From: Mangrovimonas sp. YM274
GTDB lineage: Bacteria; Bacteroidota; Bacteroidia; Flavobacteriales; Flavobacteriaceae
Length of the DNA: 64,000 bases
Direction of reading: 5' to 3'
Assembly: GCF_030908385.1 (NCBI RefSeq)
Contig: NZ_CP133091.1
Location: 2,466,128-2,530,127, forward strand
Position 1 is the first letter of the stretch; each line of letters starts with the position of its first letter. Below the pieces are notes generated by a model, which worked only from the letters and a program-made list of their open reading frames with translations, was not told the DNA's origin and made no database searches. This document shows positions 47,918-56,547 of the stretch, in pieces. The position numbers were made by a program, and so were the translations under genes.

Positions 47918-48661
47918 ATGAAAACATATATCTCTATTGTAGTGGCTTTATTGTTGCTAACAGCTTGTAGTAACGACAGCAATGTTTCCTCTCAAGATTC
48001 GGGATACACCGAGTCAGGACAAGGAGGCTCCCTTGCCAGATTTGTAGTAAAAGGGGATTACCTATATACTGTAGATCTTTACGGCTTGCATGTTTTTAAT
48101 ATTACCAATATTTCTAACCCTGTTGAAGTCAATTCGGTGCCAATTGGATTTAATATTGAAACCCTGTTTGCTTATAAGGAATATCTATATGTGGGTTCTA
48201 GAAATGGCATGTACATTTATAGTGTGCAAAATCCTGAACTTCCCGAATACCTTTCCGATGTGCAACATTTTACGGCATGCGATCCGGTAGTTGCCAATGA
48301 CACCCATGCCTTTGTAACCCTTCATGCTGATATTGGTTGCGGGAACACAATCAATGTTTTGGAAGTTTACGATGTATCGGATATAGTCAACCCCGTGTTA
48401 ATTTCTTCAAGAAATTTAACCCAGCCCATCGGTTTGGGGCTTTACGGAAATTATTTGTTTGTATGCGATGATGAAGTAAAGATCTTTGATGTTTCTGATC
48501 CTGAGAACTCTACTTTGGTGAATTCTATTAATAAAAATGCTTTTGATGTCATTATTCATCAAGACCTTCTCATTTTAATTGGTGAAAATGGTTTATATCA
48601 ATACAGCCTAAATTACAACGATATTCAAGACATAACGGAATTAAGCTCCCTAAACATCTAA
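47918..48661 (+). CDS. LVIVD repeat lipoprotein
   Basis: A 247-residue lipoprotein (lipobox LTAC near residue 16). It contains several LVIVD-type repeats with the recurring patterns LYTVDLYGLHVFNITNISNP, LYVGSRNGMYIYSVQNPELP and LFVCDDEVKIFDVSDPENS, suggesting a partial beta-propeller on the outer membrane. The ATG at 47918 directly precedes a typical signal peptide; an alternative ATG at 47909 adds three residues. Function unknown. Confidence 0.78.
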   Translation: MKTYISIVVALLLLTACSNDSNVSSQDSGYTESGQGGSLARFVVKGDYLYTVDLYGLHVFNITNISNPVEVNSVPIGFNIETLFAYKEYLYVGSRNGMYIYSVQNPELPEYLSDVQHFTACDPVVANDTHAFVTLHADIGCGNTINVLEVYDVSDIVNPVLISSRNLTQPIGLGLYGNYLFVCDDEVKIFDVSDPENSTLVNSINKNAFDVIIHQDLLILIGENGLYQYSLNYNDIQDITELSSLNI

Positions 48662-48791
48662 AACTTCATTTGCTTCGTATATACCAATAGCTCCACCTAA
48701 ACTGGGGCTATTGGCATAAAATAAAGCCTTACATCAATAGAAATTATTATATTGCCCCCCGATTAACTATAAGTAATTTAATCTAGCTGAA

Positions 48792-49403
48792 ATGAATATT
48801 TTAAAAACTGTATTATTTTCCTCAATTTTTCTATTAAGTTTTTCTACTACACAAGCCCAAGAATCTAACAACGACGAAGACCAACTCTCACTAAACTCTG
48901 GTACGATTGACAACCAGTTTGACTACGTCATTCAAAAATCAAACAACTATCAAGATTATAAGGTTATAAAAAGAGCATGGCTTTACACGTTAAAGTCACA
49001 CACTTTAGACTCTTTAAAAGCTGTTCATAAGGAGTTGGCAAATACACAGGTTGTTGTAGACTCTCAAGCAGTAGAAATAGCTAGTTTAAAAAGTAACCTA
49101 ACCAATACACAAGAAACGTTGGATGCCACCAATCTGGAAAAAGACAGTATGTCGCTTTTTGGAATCCAAATGAGTAAAGGAAATTACAGTACACTGTTGT
49201 GGAGCATTATTGGAGGGCTATTTGCTTTCTTATTGTTCTTCATCTACAAATTCAACAATAGCAATGCGGTAACCAAACAGGCAAAACAATCTTTAGCAGA
49301 AACTGAAGAGGAGTTTGAAGAACACCGCCGAAATGCATTGGAGCGTGAGCAAAAAGTAAGACGCCAATTGCAGGACGAAATCAATAAACAAAAAAACGCT
49401 TAA
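48792..49403 (+). CDS. Coiled-coil membrane protein upstream of trmD
   Basis: A 203-residue protein with a signal peptide (to TQAQ, about residue 23), an extracytoplasmic region with a heptad-like coiled coil (about 70-120), one membrane helix (about 137-157, SIIGGLFAFLLFFIYKF) and a charged, helical C-terminal tail. Homologues in this position are sometimes labelled tRNA (guanine-N1)-methyltransferase, but the sequence contains no methyltransferase motif; that label probably spreads from the adjacent trmD. It ends in its own terminator. Function unknown. Confidence 0.75.
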   Translation: MNILKTVLFSSIFLLSFSTTQAQESNNDEDQLSLNSGTIDNQFDYVIQKSNNYQDYKVIKRAWLYTLKSHTLDSLKAVHKELANTQVVVDSQAVEIASLKSNLTNTQETLDATNLEKDSMSLFGIQMSKGNYSTLLWSIIGGLFAFLLFFIYKFNNSNAVTKQAKQSLAETEEEFEEHRRNALEREQKVRRQLQDEINKQKNA

Positions 49404-49424
49404 CCCCTGCGAAACACATTACAC

Positions 49425-49460
49425 AAGGCCTTTGTATTTTATTACAGAGGCCTTTCTTTT
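49425..49460 (+). terminator. Intrinsic terminator before trmD
   Basis: A 12-bp stem with one G-U pair (49425-49436 with 49443-49454), followed by a T-rich tract. Confidence 0.88.
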
Positions 49461-49537
49461 TTCTGTAATTTGTATTATGCTAAAAAACTGCAAAGCCTGA
49501 TGACCAAATGCCTACTTTTTCACATCTTTGCAGTTCA

Positions 49538-49545
49538 TAATTTTG
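49538..49545 (+). promoter_or_regulatory. -7 box just before trmD
   Basis: TAATTTTG ends 3 nt before the trmD ATG. A weaker match (CATCTTTG, 49523-49530) lies further upstream, so either a leaderless or a short-leader transcript is possible. Confidence 0.35.
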
Positions 49546-49548
49546 ATC

Positions 49549-50226
49549 ATGCGCATAGACATCATTACCGTATTACCAGAACTGCTCAAAAGCCCTTTTG
49601 AAGCTTCCATACTAAAACGTGCTATTGAAGCCAATTTGGTTGAAGTCCATTTTCATAATCTACGGGACTACACTACCGATAATTACAAAACCGTTGATGA
49701 TTACCAATTTGGAGGAGGTGCTGGCATGGTAATGCTTATAGAGCCTATTGACAAGTGTATTTCAAAACTTCAGGCAGAACGTGACTACGATGAGATTATC
49801 TACATGACGCCAGACGGTGAATGTTTAAAACAAGGTATTGCCAATCAATTGTCACTTAAGGAGAACATCATCATTTTATGCGGGCATTACAAAGGCGTGG
49901 ACCAACGCGTACGCGATAAGTTTATAACTAAGGAAATTTCTATTGGGGACTATGTACTCTCTGGAGGTGAATTGGGAGCAGCGGTACTTTGCGATGCCGT
50001 GATAAGATTGATCCCTGGCGTACTTGGAAACGAGACCTCTGCCCTAACGGATTCCTTTCAAGATAATTTGTTGGCACCACCTATTTACACAAGACCAAGG
50101 AGTTACCAAGGCATGGATGTTCCAGAAATATTGTTCAGTGGTAATTTCCCCGAAATCGAAAAATGGCGAGAAGAGCAAGCGTATCTTAGAACCAAGGAAC
50201 GTCGCCCTGATTTGCTAGATGACTAG
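49549..50226 (+). CDS. trmD: tRNA (guanine37-N1)-methyltransferase TrmD
   Basis: Methylates G37 of tRNAs to prevent frameshifting. The 225-residue SPOUT-fold enzyme has the conserved [12 protein letters not shown] segment, [12 protein letters not shown] (SAM knot) and [11 protein letters not shown]. The start at 49549 is chosen because [11 protein letters not shown] matches the family; the seven upstream codons do not. rplS follows 132 nt downstream with its own promoter, in the common trmD-rplS order. Confidence 0.96.
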   Translation: MRIDIITVLPELLKSPFEASILKRAIEANLVEVHFHNLRDYTTDNYKTVDDYQFGGGAGMVMLIEPIDKCISKLQAERDYDEIIYMTPDGECLKQGIANQLSLKENIIILCGHYKGVDQRVRDKFITKEISIGDYVLSGGELGAAVLCDAVIRLIPGVLGNETSALTDSFQDNLLAPPIYTRPRSYQGMDVPEILFSGNFPEIEKWREEQAYLRTKERRPDLLDD

Positions 50227-50254
50227 CTTTTATATAAAAAAACGTTTCTTTTCG

Positions 50255-50284
50255 TTGTAAATAATTAATTATTCACTATTTTTG
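50255..50284 (+). promoter_or_regulatory. Promoter of rplS
   Basis: TTG (50255-50257), exactly 19 nt, then TATTTTTG (50277-50284): the best -33/-7 pair in the window. Confidence 0.75.
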
Positions 50285-50289
50285 CAGCC

Positions 50290-50358
50290 AATTTCAGATT
50301 AACCTCTGGCGATATCCGTGAATGTTGGTTTGAACATAACCATTTAAATTAAAAAGAA
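50290..50358 (+). promoter_or_regulatory. Possible ribosomal-protein leader of rplS
   Basis: The roughly 70-nt leader can form TGGTT / AACCA (50326-50330 with 50338-50342, 7-nt loop). The GGTT strand can instead pair with AACC at 50301-50304, giving two mutually exclusive structures just before the start. An L19 leader has been described for flavobacteria; I cannot confirm a match by eye. Confidence 0.35.
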
Positions 50359-50709
50359 ATGAATTCTTTAGTAAAATTTGTACAAGACGAATTTGTAACA
50401 AAAAAAGATTTCCCTGAGTTTGGAGCTGGTGATACCATCACTGTTTACTACGAAATTAAAGAGGGGGCTAAAACACGTACACAGTTCTTTAAAGGTGTTG
50501 TATTGCAACGTAAAGGTTCTGGAAGCTCTGAAACTTTCACCATCAGAAAAATGTCTGGAACAATTGGTGTAGAGCGTATTTTCCCAATTAACTTGCCTGC
50601 GCTTCAAAAAATTGAAGTTAACAAAAGAGGTAAAGTTAGACGTGCAAGAATCTTCTACTTTAGAGGTCTTACAGGTAAGAAAGCTAGAATTAAAGAGGTT
50701 AGAAAATAA
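50359..50709 (+). CDS. rplS: 50S ribosomal protein L19
   Basis: A 116-residue ribosomal protein at the 30S-50S interface. Family motifs include FGAGDTITVYYEIKEG, RTQFFKGVVLQRKGSG, ETFTIRKMSGTIGVERIFP and the basic end RRARIFYFRGLTGKKARIKE. It has a strong own promoter and terminator and follows trmD. Confidence 0.97.
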   Translation: MNSLVKFVQDEFVTKKDFPEFGAGDTITVYYEIKEGAKTRTQFFKGVVLQRKGSGSSETFTIRKMSGTIGVERIFPINLPALQKIEVNKRGKVRRARIFYFRGLTGKKARIKEVRK

Positions 50710-50731
50710 TTTTCCAATCTACTTACAATAC

Positions 50732-50758
50732 AAAGCCTTGAAATTTCAAGGCTTTTTT
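50732..50758 (+). terminator. Intrinsic terminator after rplS
   Basis: AGCCTTGA / TCAAGGCT (about 50734-50741 with 50746-50753), 4-nt loop, followed by seven T. Confidence 0.92.
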
Positions 50759-50759
50759 T

Positions 50760-51113
50760 ATGAACCAATGTGAACAAATAAGGTTCATAACAAGTGAACA
50801 ATTAACACCGTAAAACCTTTGAAATCAGCTATTTTTATCGTATATTTACTTAACGTTATAATAACAATGCGATGTTGGTTTCAAATGAGTTATAATTTGA
50901 ATTTATATTAAACGTTTAAAGACAACGTTCTTTAAAAATTGTTTTTTGAGGTTTGTTTAAAACCATGATACTTTATCAAGTACTGAATGTGCAAACAGTC
51001 AACAACTAATAGAGTTGAAAGTTTCCAAAGGAAATAAAAGCGAAAGTAATTATTAAGGTAGGAAACAATGTATAATACTATTTTATAATATTATACATCA
51101 AGAAAAACAATTA
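50760..51113. other. Long non-coding gap with several hairpins
   Basis: No open frame of credible length or composition exists between rplS and the RNA candidate. The stretch is AT-rich and holds perfect inverted repeats: GGTTT/AAACC (50950-50954 with 50960-50964), TTTCC/GGAAA (51022-51026 with 51030-51034) and a 10-bp repeat ATGTATAATA/TATTATACAT (51068-51077 with 51089-51098). It may be a 5' part of the transcript that ends at 51315 or a separate regulatory region. Confidence 0.4.
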
Positions 51114-51147
51114 TTTGAAACATCTATTAACACGGCAATACATTTTG
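51114..51147 (+). promoter_or_regulatory. Promoter-like sequence for the RNA candidate
   Basis: TTTG (51114-51117), 21 nt, then TACATTTTG (51139-51147), which is the -7 consensus with one extra base in the spacer. Expected start near 51154. Confidence 0.4.
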
Positions 51148-51153
51148 AAAGTT

Positions 51154-51315
51154 AATTAATGTTTCATTGAAACAGTGAAACTTGAATTGAAAAGGACGAT
51201 GGGAGCGTGAGTTCTAGTCGGCTGATTTGACAGTATGTTAATTAGGTCACGAAGTAACTGTTTCAGAAAGCCATGTCAAGGTAGTTTATCTACAATGATA
51301 TGGCTTTTGTTTTTT
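51154..51315 (+). ncRNA. Candidate structured small RNA
   Basis: About 160 nt with no open frame. A perfect 9-bp long-range stem TGAAACAGT / ACTGTTTCA (51168-51176 with 51257-51265) encloses a second stem CGTGA / TCACG (51206-51210 with 51247-51251). An intrinsic terminator with a plus-strand U run follows directly. The GGCT at 51220-51223 could pair with AGCC at 51269-51272, competing with the terminator. It does not match tmRNA, RNase P RNA or SRP RNA as I know them. Start position is inferred from the promoter-like sequence. Confidence 0.5.
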
Positions 51316-51316
51316 G
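51267..51316 (+). terminator. Intrinsic terminator of the RNA candidate
   Basis: AGCCATGTCA / TGATATGGCT (51269-51278 with 51296-51305, one G-U), inner stem GTAG/CTAC, then TTTTGTTTTTTG. The U run exists only on the plus strand, so it does not belong to the convergent gene at 51318. Confidence 0.8.
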
Positions 51317-51317
51317 T

Positions 51318-54300
51318 TTATCTATAATCCAGTCGTGTTAAATAATTATACAATATTTCATCCCTTCTTACCGTAAGCAACAATCTGTAGTCTTGAAAAT
51401 CCCTTGGCATTTCTATTTCGACCTTTGGTGTGTTTCCTACATAGTTTACCGTTAAAAATTCACCTTTGGAATTTGTTTTTACCAAAGCCCATTCAAAACT
51501 CTGCTCTCCACCATCATCATCGGGTATATGCCAACCAGAGCCATTGATATATTCCATTGCCGTATAGGTGAAATCATATCCCGGAGTTAAATTTTTGTAC
51601 GGTTTTAAAACCTTAACTACAGGAGCAGTTTCCTCCTCCGTATTTAAATTTGAGTAACTCAAATAATCAAAATACTCTTTTTTAAAACGTCCTTTTCTAT
51701 CTATTAAACCATCAAACGTAACCCTATTCACTTCAAATCTATCCTGCCATTCGGAAAGGCACATTGTTATATTATTAGGCTCTAATTTAATAAGGTCATC
51801 AACCTCTATATCCGATATCAAAAAATCTAAGGCATTACTTCTTAAATAATTTGACATTGGAGAATAGTAGTCCTTATTTACAACATGTAAGCCAATCACT
51901 AAATCACTGATCATCTCCCTATTGATGCTTTTAAGAGTTTTCATTCCTTCACGGTTTACCGTAACAGTCAAAGAAACCGGCCTAGATGGATCCTGAATAT
52001 TTATTTCAGAAATTAAAGCATCCAACCACCTTAAATACGCTTTATTTTGAAAAAATTGCTCCTCTATACCATATACTTCATTTTGATATTTTATTATATC
52101 ATTTTCTATAGCCCAAGAAACAATATGCTTTTGACTTTTTTGATCTTGAATTTTTTTTAAAATATGATCCTTCAAAAGTTTAGGTGCGATAGTATCCTTT
52201 AAAAAATCAACATGCTCTGGAATAAAAAAACTATATACGACCTTAAGGTCAAACTCATTCGAGATATTCAATAAATTATAATCATATGTTTCATTTTCCA
52301 TAAATTTGATTGTATTTATACCCAACCTCTTCATTTCTGTAAAGTCCTCCTCTAGCCTTTGCCTAGTTAAAACGTGATAGTCTGTTTTCCAGTTTTGCCC
52401 CTTTTTGATATTAACTCCCTGAAAACGCTTCAACAAGAAACTCTTGTTACCTTCTCTTTCCTTTAAAATACCTCTTTCCAATTTGACACCTCCAACAATT
52501 GGAGAGATAGTACCTTGATTGTTTTTAGGTTTAAATTGCCTATAGGAAATCTTCTTTCCATTGATACTCCAATCAAAAGCCTCTTCCGATTCATAACCGT
52601 CGGGATGATTATTATCAACATAAGAATTAAAAAAGACAACGGCCTTTATTTCATCAAACTCCCCTCTTAGACAGCGGAATGCAGAATTCACCCATTTTTC
52701 CTTGTTGTTGTCATTTCCCAAAGAACCAAACTCACTTATCATTACAGGTTTATTACAAACTTCTTTAATTCCAATATGAAACGGGTCATAAATACTTTTG
52801 AAACTTTGCCCTTGCTTTGAGCCAAAACCGGTATCGTAATTCAGCGCATTCACTCCCACCCAATCCACATAATGATCTCCGGGGTAAAATGCTTTTATGT
52901 TTTCTGCTTTCCAAGGATTCCACACCCAAATAACGTTATCAGCATAAACCTCTATAAATTTGAAATACACATGACGCCATGCCTTCTTAAATTCTTCGGA
53001 GCTCCCTTCTCCTTTATCGTACCATGCATAAAATGGATTATCAAACTCATGAGCAAACCTGAGAAAAACAGGTCTTTTAAGCTCTCTTAGTCGTACTGCA
53101 AACTCAGATATATACGTGTCAAACTTTCCTTGATTAATGAGTTGAAAAACATTCTTTTCCTGAAGAGAATCATTTTCAAATGTATGTAACCATGGCTCCC
53201 AAGTAATCATTGGGATTGAATTTTTGGCATAAATAGAATCTAAATAAGACTTTGAGATGTCATTCTTCTCTATATTCCAAGCCACATAAAAAGATACAAT
53301 GTCCAAAGAAGTTCCCAATTCCTCAGAAAAACTGAAAGCTTCCTTTAAAGAGGTCATTCCATTATCCTCATTGGGAACAAAAGCGCCTAACATTTTATAC
53401 GGCTCCTTCTTCAAAAGCACCTGTGTTGCATATCCCCTTAGTTTAATGCGCTCACTTTGATATAGCAACACACCACTGGCCAATACAGCCAATACCGTAA
53501 CGGGGACTGCCATCCTTTGCCATATATTAAATGTAAACACATTTAATTTCGAAAAAAAGCCTTGTTCAGTTGGCTTCCTCTTCGTCGTTCCTCCATAAGC
53601 AAAGGCCAAGGTATAAAACATATCAAATGCATTATAAAGAGCATAAACAGACATGAAAATGGAAAATGGTGTAAAATCTCTTCTAAGACCATAAACTACT
53701 GCTATTAAAGACAAGGATCCAAAGATTAAATTTGGCAATACGAGCTTGAAATTTGTTTTGGAAGAATTGGATTTAGGCGTAGCTATATAGGGAACTTTTC
53801 TTCGAATTATGGTATAAACTGTCCCCAAAATATAAACCCACCAAGCAGAATGCATCAACAAACCTGCCGTAAAATGCACTCCTCTTTCCTCCCGTTTGAC
53901 AAGCCATTTTTGAACGTAAATTCTAATTCCAACCAAACAGCATAAAACAGGAAATGTTATAAATCCAAAATTATAAATATTACCTTTCCATGGTGAGGTA
54001 CTATAAAAAAGCGCCAAAATTGGAATTAGCATACAAAACAGGTAAATAAACCCCGTTAAATAATGAAAAGGCAAAATGCCAAAGTGTAATTTTTGCCTCC
54101 AAGTAAACTTAGAAAACAATTTAGGGTATACACTAACCAACAATTCAAAAGTTCCCCTTGCCCATTTTAATTGTTGCTTGTAATAGGCACCAAGACTGCT
54201 AGGCACCAACCCTTTGGTTAACATTTTAGGCAAGTAAACCGACTTCCAACCTTTGGCATAAAGCTGCATACTGGTATGCATATCTTCGGAAAGCCCCGAA

Positions 54301-55058
54301 GCATGACCTCCTATAGAATCCAAGGCTTTTCGCCTAAATGCACAATTGGCTCCAATAGCATTGACAGTTCCATAAGTATTCATTGTCATCATCAGTGGAC
54401 CATAAAAAAGATAAGTTTGCTCCGCTGCTCCTTTGGCCACCAAAGAATCTTCTTGATTGTAATAACCTTGTACAGTTTGTACAAAGCCTATTTTATCATT
54501 TTCAAAATAAGGCAGTATTTCTGAAATAAAATTTGGTTCTGGAATATGATCAGGATCTAGGATAACACAAATATCTCCAGAAGCTTGTTTAAGAGCGTTG
54601 TTAATGTTTCCTGCTTTGGCGTCTATTCGATTATCTCTAGTAATATGGACAACATCGTGAACTTTACAAAATTCCTTTAAATAATCATTATCTTCTTCAT
54701 CACACAAGTATGCCGTATGTGCCCCCTCCATCCTTTTAATGGCCAATAAAGTTTTTTCAACCATTTGAATAGGCTCTCCTGGACAATAAGTAGTAAAAAC
54801 ATCTACTTTAAAAGCCTTGGTTAGTTCAGGCTTTTTCGGGACAGATAAATCCCAATAGTGATACCAAATATAAACTAACCTAAATACATCGAACAGTATA
54901 ACACAGGTCAGCAACACAAAAAGAAATTTGTTTTCAACCAAATCTGGCTGAAAAAACCAGTACAAAAAGTTTAGTATACTAAGACAGCCTAAAACAATAA
55001 GAATTCTTAAATTCTTCTTTTCTCTTTGGGTTGGTTCTTGAAGTTGTTCTTTAATCAT
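51318..55058 (-). CDS. Cellulose-synthase-like GT2 fused to periplasmic GH26 and a second glycosidase-like domain
   Basis: A 1246-residue fusion. Two N-terminal membrane helices (about 18-66) precede a processive GT2 domain with CDEEDN (about 119), DPDH (DxD, about 166), SEDMHT (about 259) and QQLKW near 296, a Lys variant of QxxRW. Membrane helices and a gating-loop-like YIATPK follow, then one extra helix (about 510-535) that should place the rest in the periplasm. Residues about 553-846 are a GH26 barrel (acid/base in RFAHEF, nucleophile in MISEFG, YPGDHYVDWVG). Residues about 869-1139 form a second barrel with IENDI in place of the usual NE. A beta domain ends the protein. The product is unknown. 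Confidence 0.85.
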   Translation of the reverse strand: MIKEQLQEPTQREKKNLRILIVLGCLSILNFLYWFFQPDLVENKFLFVLLTCVILFDVFRLVYIWYHYWDLSVPKKPELTKAFKVDVFTTYCPGEPIQMVEKTLLAIKRMEGAHTAYLCDEEDNDYLKEFCKVHDVVHITRDNRIDAKAGNINNALKQASGDICVILDPDHIPEPNFISEILPYFENDKIGFVQTVQGYYNQEDSLVAKGAAEQTYLFYGPLMMTMNTYGTVNAIGANCAFRRKALDSIGGHASGLSEDMHTSMQLYAKGWKSVYLPKMLTKGLVPSSLGAYYKQQLKWARGTFELLVSVYPKLFSKFTWRQKLHFGILPFHYLTGFIYLFCMLIPILALFYSTSPWKGNIYNFGFITFPVLCCLVGIRIYVQKWLVKREERGVHFTAGLLMHSAWWVYILGTVYTIIRRKVPYIATPKSNSSKTNFKLVLPNLIFGSLSLIAVVYGLRRDFTPFSIFMSVYALYNAFDMFYTLAFAYGGTTKRKPTEQGFFSKLNVFTFNIWQRMAVPVTVLAVLASGVLLYQSERIKLRGYATQVLLKKEPYKMLGAFVPNEDNGMTSLKEAFSFSEELGTSLDIVSFYVAWNIEKNDISKSYLDSIYAKNSIPMITWEPWLHTFENDSLQEKNVFQLINQGKFDTYISEFAVRLRELKRPVFLRFAHEFDNPFYAWYDKGEGSSEEFKKAWRHVYFKFIEVYADNVIWVWNPWKAENIKAFYPGDHYVDWVGVNALNYDTGFGSKQGQSFKSIYDPFHIGIKEVCNKPVMISEFGSLGNDNNKEKWVNSAFRCLRGEFDEIKAVVFFNSYVDNNHPDGYESEEAFDWSINGKKISYRQFKPKNNQGTISPIVGGVKLERGILKEREGNKSFLLKRFQGVNIKKGQNWKTDYHVLTRQRLEEDFTEMKRLGINTIKFMENETYDYNLLNISNEFDLKVVYSFFIPEHVDFLKDTIAPKLLKDHILKKIQDQKSQKHIVSWAIENDIIKYQNEVYGIEEQFFQNKAYLRWLDALISEINIQDPSRPVSLTVTVNREGMKTLKSINREMISDLVIGLHVVNKDYYSPMSNYLRSNALDFLISDIEVDDLIKLEPNNITMCLSEWQDRFEVNRVTFDGLIDRKGRFKKEYFDYLSYSNLNTEEETAPVVKVLKPYKNLTPGYDFTYTAMEYINGSGWHIPDDDGGEQSFEWALVKTNSKGEFLTVNYVGNTPKVEIEMPRDFQDYRLLLTVRRDEILYNYLTRLDYR

Positions 55059-56368
55059 TCTTTTACAATAAAAAAGGGAATGTTGGCAGTTGCAAAATTT
55101 TGATTGTCATCATATACATAAGCCATTAATCTATAAGCTCCTTCTTCCTTTGGAGCTTGAAATTGAATCCTTTCCTTTCTATGAATAGCGATTGTATCCC
55201 CATTTAGCATATTGAGTTTCCTTTTAGATGAAGCTCCAAAACCTAACCCCTCTTTTAGAACCTCCCATTTAAATATATAATTGGAATCAGGTCTTTCCAA
55301 TTTTAAAACAGCTTCCAAAGTATCCTTTGTACTATAGACTTGTAAATCTGAATCTAATTTTTGATTCAATAAAATTTGAGAAACTTCAGGAGCATCTTCT
55401 TCAAACTGTTCACCACTCCATACCTCTTTTAAAGCATAATACACATTGGACTTGCGTCCCTCTTCATCAATGATATTAAACCAGGTTGGTGTGCCTTCAT
55501 TCTTTTGTCCCCAATAAAAGGCAATGCTTCCCAAACTTTCTTCATCCGATTCAATGTAAGTCTCATACTTTCTTTTATATATCTCCGATTTTTCAGCACT
55601 GGTTGGCTCTAATAATCTGCTCCATTGGGTATTTCTATGTTCCCAAGGCCCATGACCAGCCCATTCTGTGATATAATAGGGCATCACGTTTATTACCAAA
55701 GACAATTGTTTTTGGTTTCTTTTTATATTTTTTAATCCTCCAAAAATATTGTACCCTACTAAATCTAATTGAGGAGAATTTAAATGAATTGATAGAGTTT
55801 GCCCTCTTGATCCTCCCGCAACCGTGGTGCTTACAGGATGGTTAGGATCATCTTCATGAATTTGGTCGATCATATCATTAAATGTATCTATAAATTCATT
55901 GTCTCTCAAAGTTACAGGGTAGACAAGTTCATTTCCTAAATTCCACATTAATAAAGCAGGGTGGCCTTTATGTTGGTCGACAAACTTCTTCACTCCTGCT
56001 TTCATTGTCTTCACAAACTGTGCATCCTTATAAAGATTATTGCCTTTTCCATATTGAGGTAACCAGATATCCAAAATTACAGCAATGTTATACTTCTGTG
56101 CTTCATCCAGTATTTCGGCAGTGTTTGTAGTATCATATAATCGTAAGGTATTGGCTCCAGCTTCCGAAAGTTCCTTAAAAAATGGTTTGCCTCCAGCTCC
56201 TTTGATATAAAATGGCTCGCCGTTTCTAATAATTTCATAGCCTTTTTCAGTCTCAATAATCCTTACGGTTGCCTCCTCAGCCATAACATGTCTAGATGGT
56301 CTATTTATATATAGAAAAGTAGACAACAACATGATTACTAACAAAATAGAAATTGAGAGACGCTTCAT
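55055..56368 (-). CDS. Membrane-anchored glycosidase-like TIM barrel (GH2/GH5-type)
   Basis: A 437-residue protein with an N-terminal anchor helix (residues 4-20) and a TIM barrel from about 40 to 320. The acid/base motif LLMWNLGNEL and nucleophile region YYITEWAGHGPWE are intact, so it should be active on a beta-glycan. A C-terminal Ig-like domain (about 340-437) follows. Its stop overlaps the start of the synthase-glycosidase fusion by 4 nt, so the two are coupled and this gene comes first. It resembles the second barrel of that fusion. An alternative start lies seven codons upstream at 56389. Confidence 0.78.
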   Translation of the reverse strand: MKRLSISILLVIMLLSTFLYINRPSRHVMAEEATVRIIETEKGYEIIRNGEPFYIKGAGGKPFFKELSEAGANTLRLYDTTNTAEILDEAQKYNIAVILDIWLPQYGKGNNLYKDAQFVKTMKAGVKKFVDQHKGHPALLMWNLGNELVYPVTLRDNEFIDTFNDMIDQIHEDDPNHPVSTTVAGGSRGQTLSIHLNSPQLDLVGYNIFGGLKNIKRNQKQLSLVINVMPYYITEWAGHGPWEHRNTQWSRLLEPTSAEKSEIYKRKYETYIESDEESLGSIAFYWGQKNEGTPTWFNIIDEEGRKSNVYYALKEVWSGEQFEEDAPEVSQILLNQKLDSDLQVYSTKDTLEAVLKLERPDSNYIFKWEVLKEGLGFGASSKRKLNMLNGDTIAIHRKERIQFQAPKEEGAYRLMAYVYDDNQNFATANIPFFIVKE

Positions 56369-56547
56369 ACAAATACCACCACTAAACACTGATAATCAAC
56401 AATATAAAATACCACAAAAATAAAATTTCAAATGTATAAAAACTTAAAGAGTGCGTAAGAATATATCTGTCGAATGGTCAATTAAAACAGATTAATGGAT
56501 AATCCTCAAACTTTACTTACTTTCGCTACAAAAGAACTTCAAAGTGT

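Noticed and set aside
51154-51315. tmRNA, RNase P RNA or SRP RNA
   Set aside because: None of the conserved sequence hallmarks of these RNAs is present.
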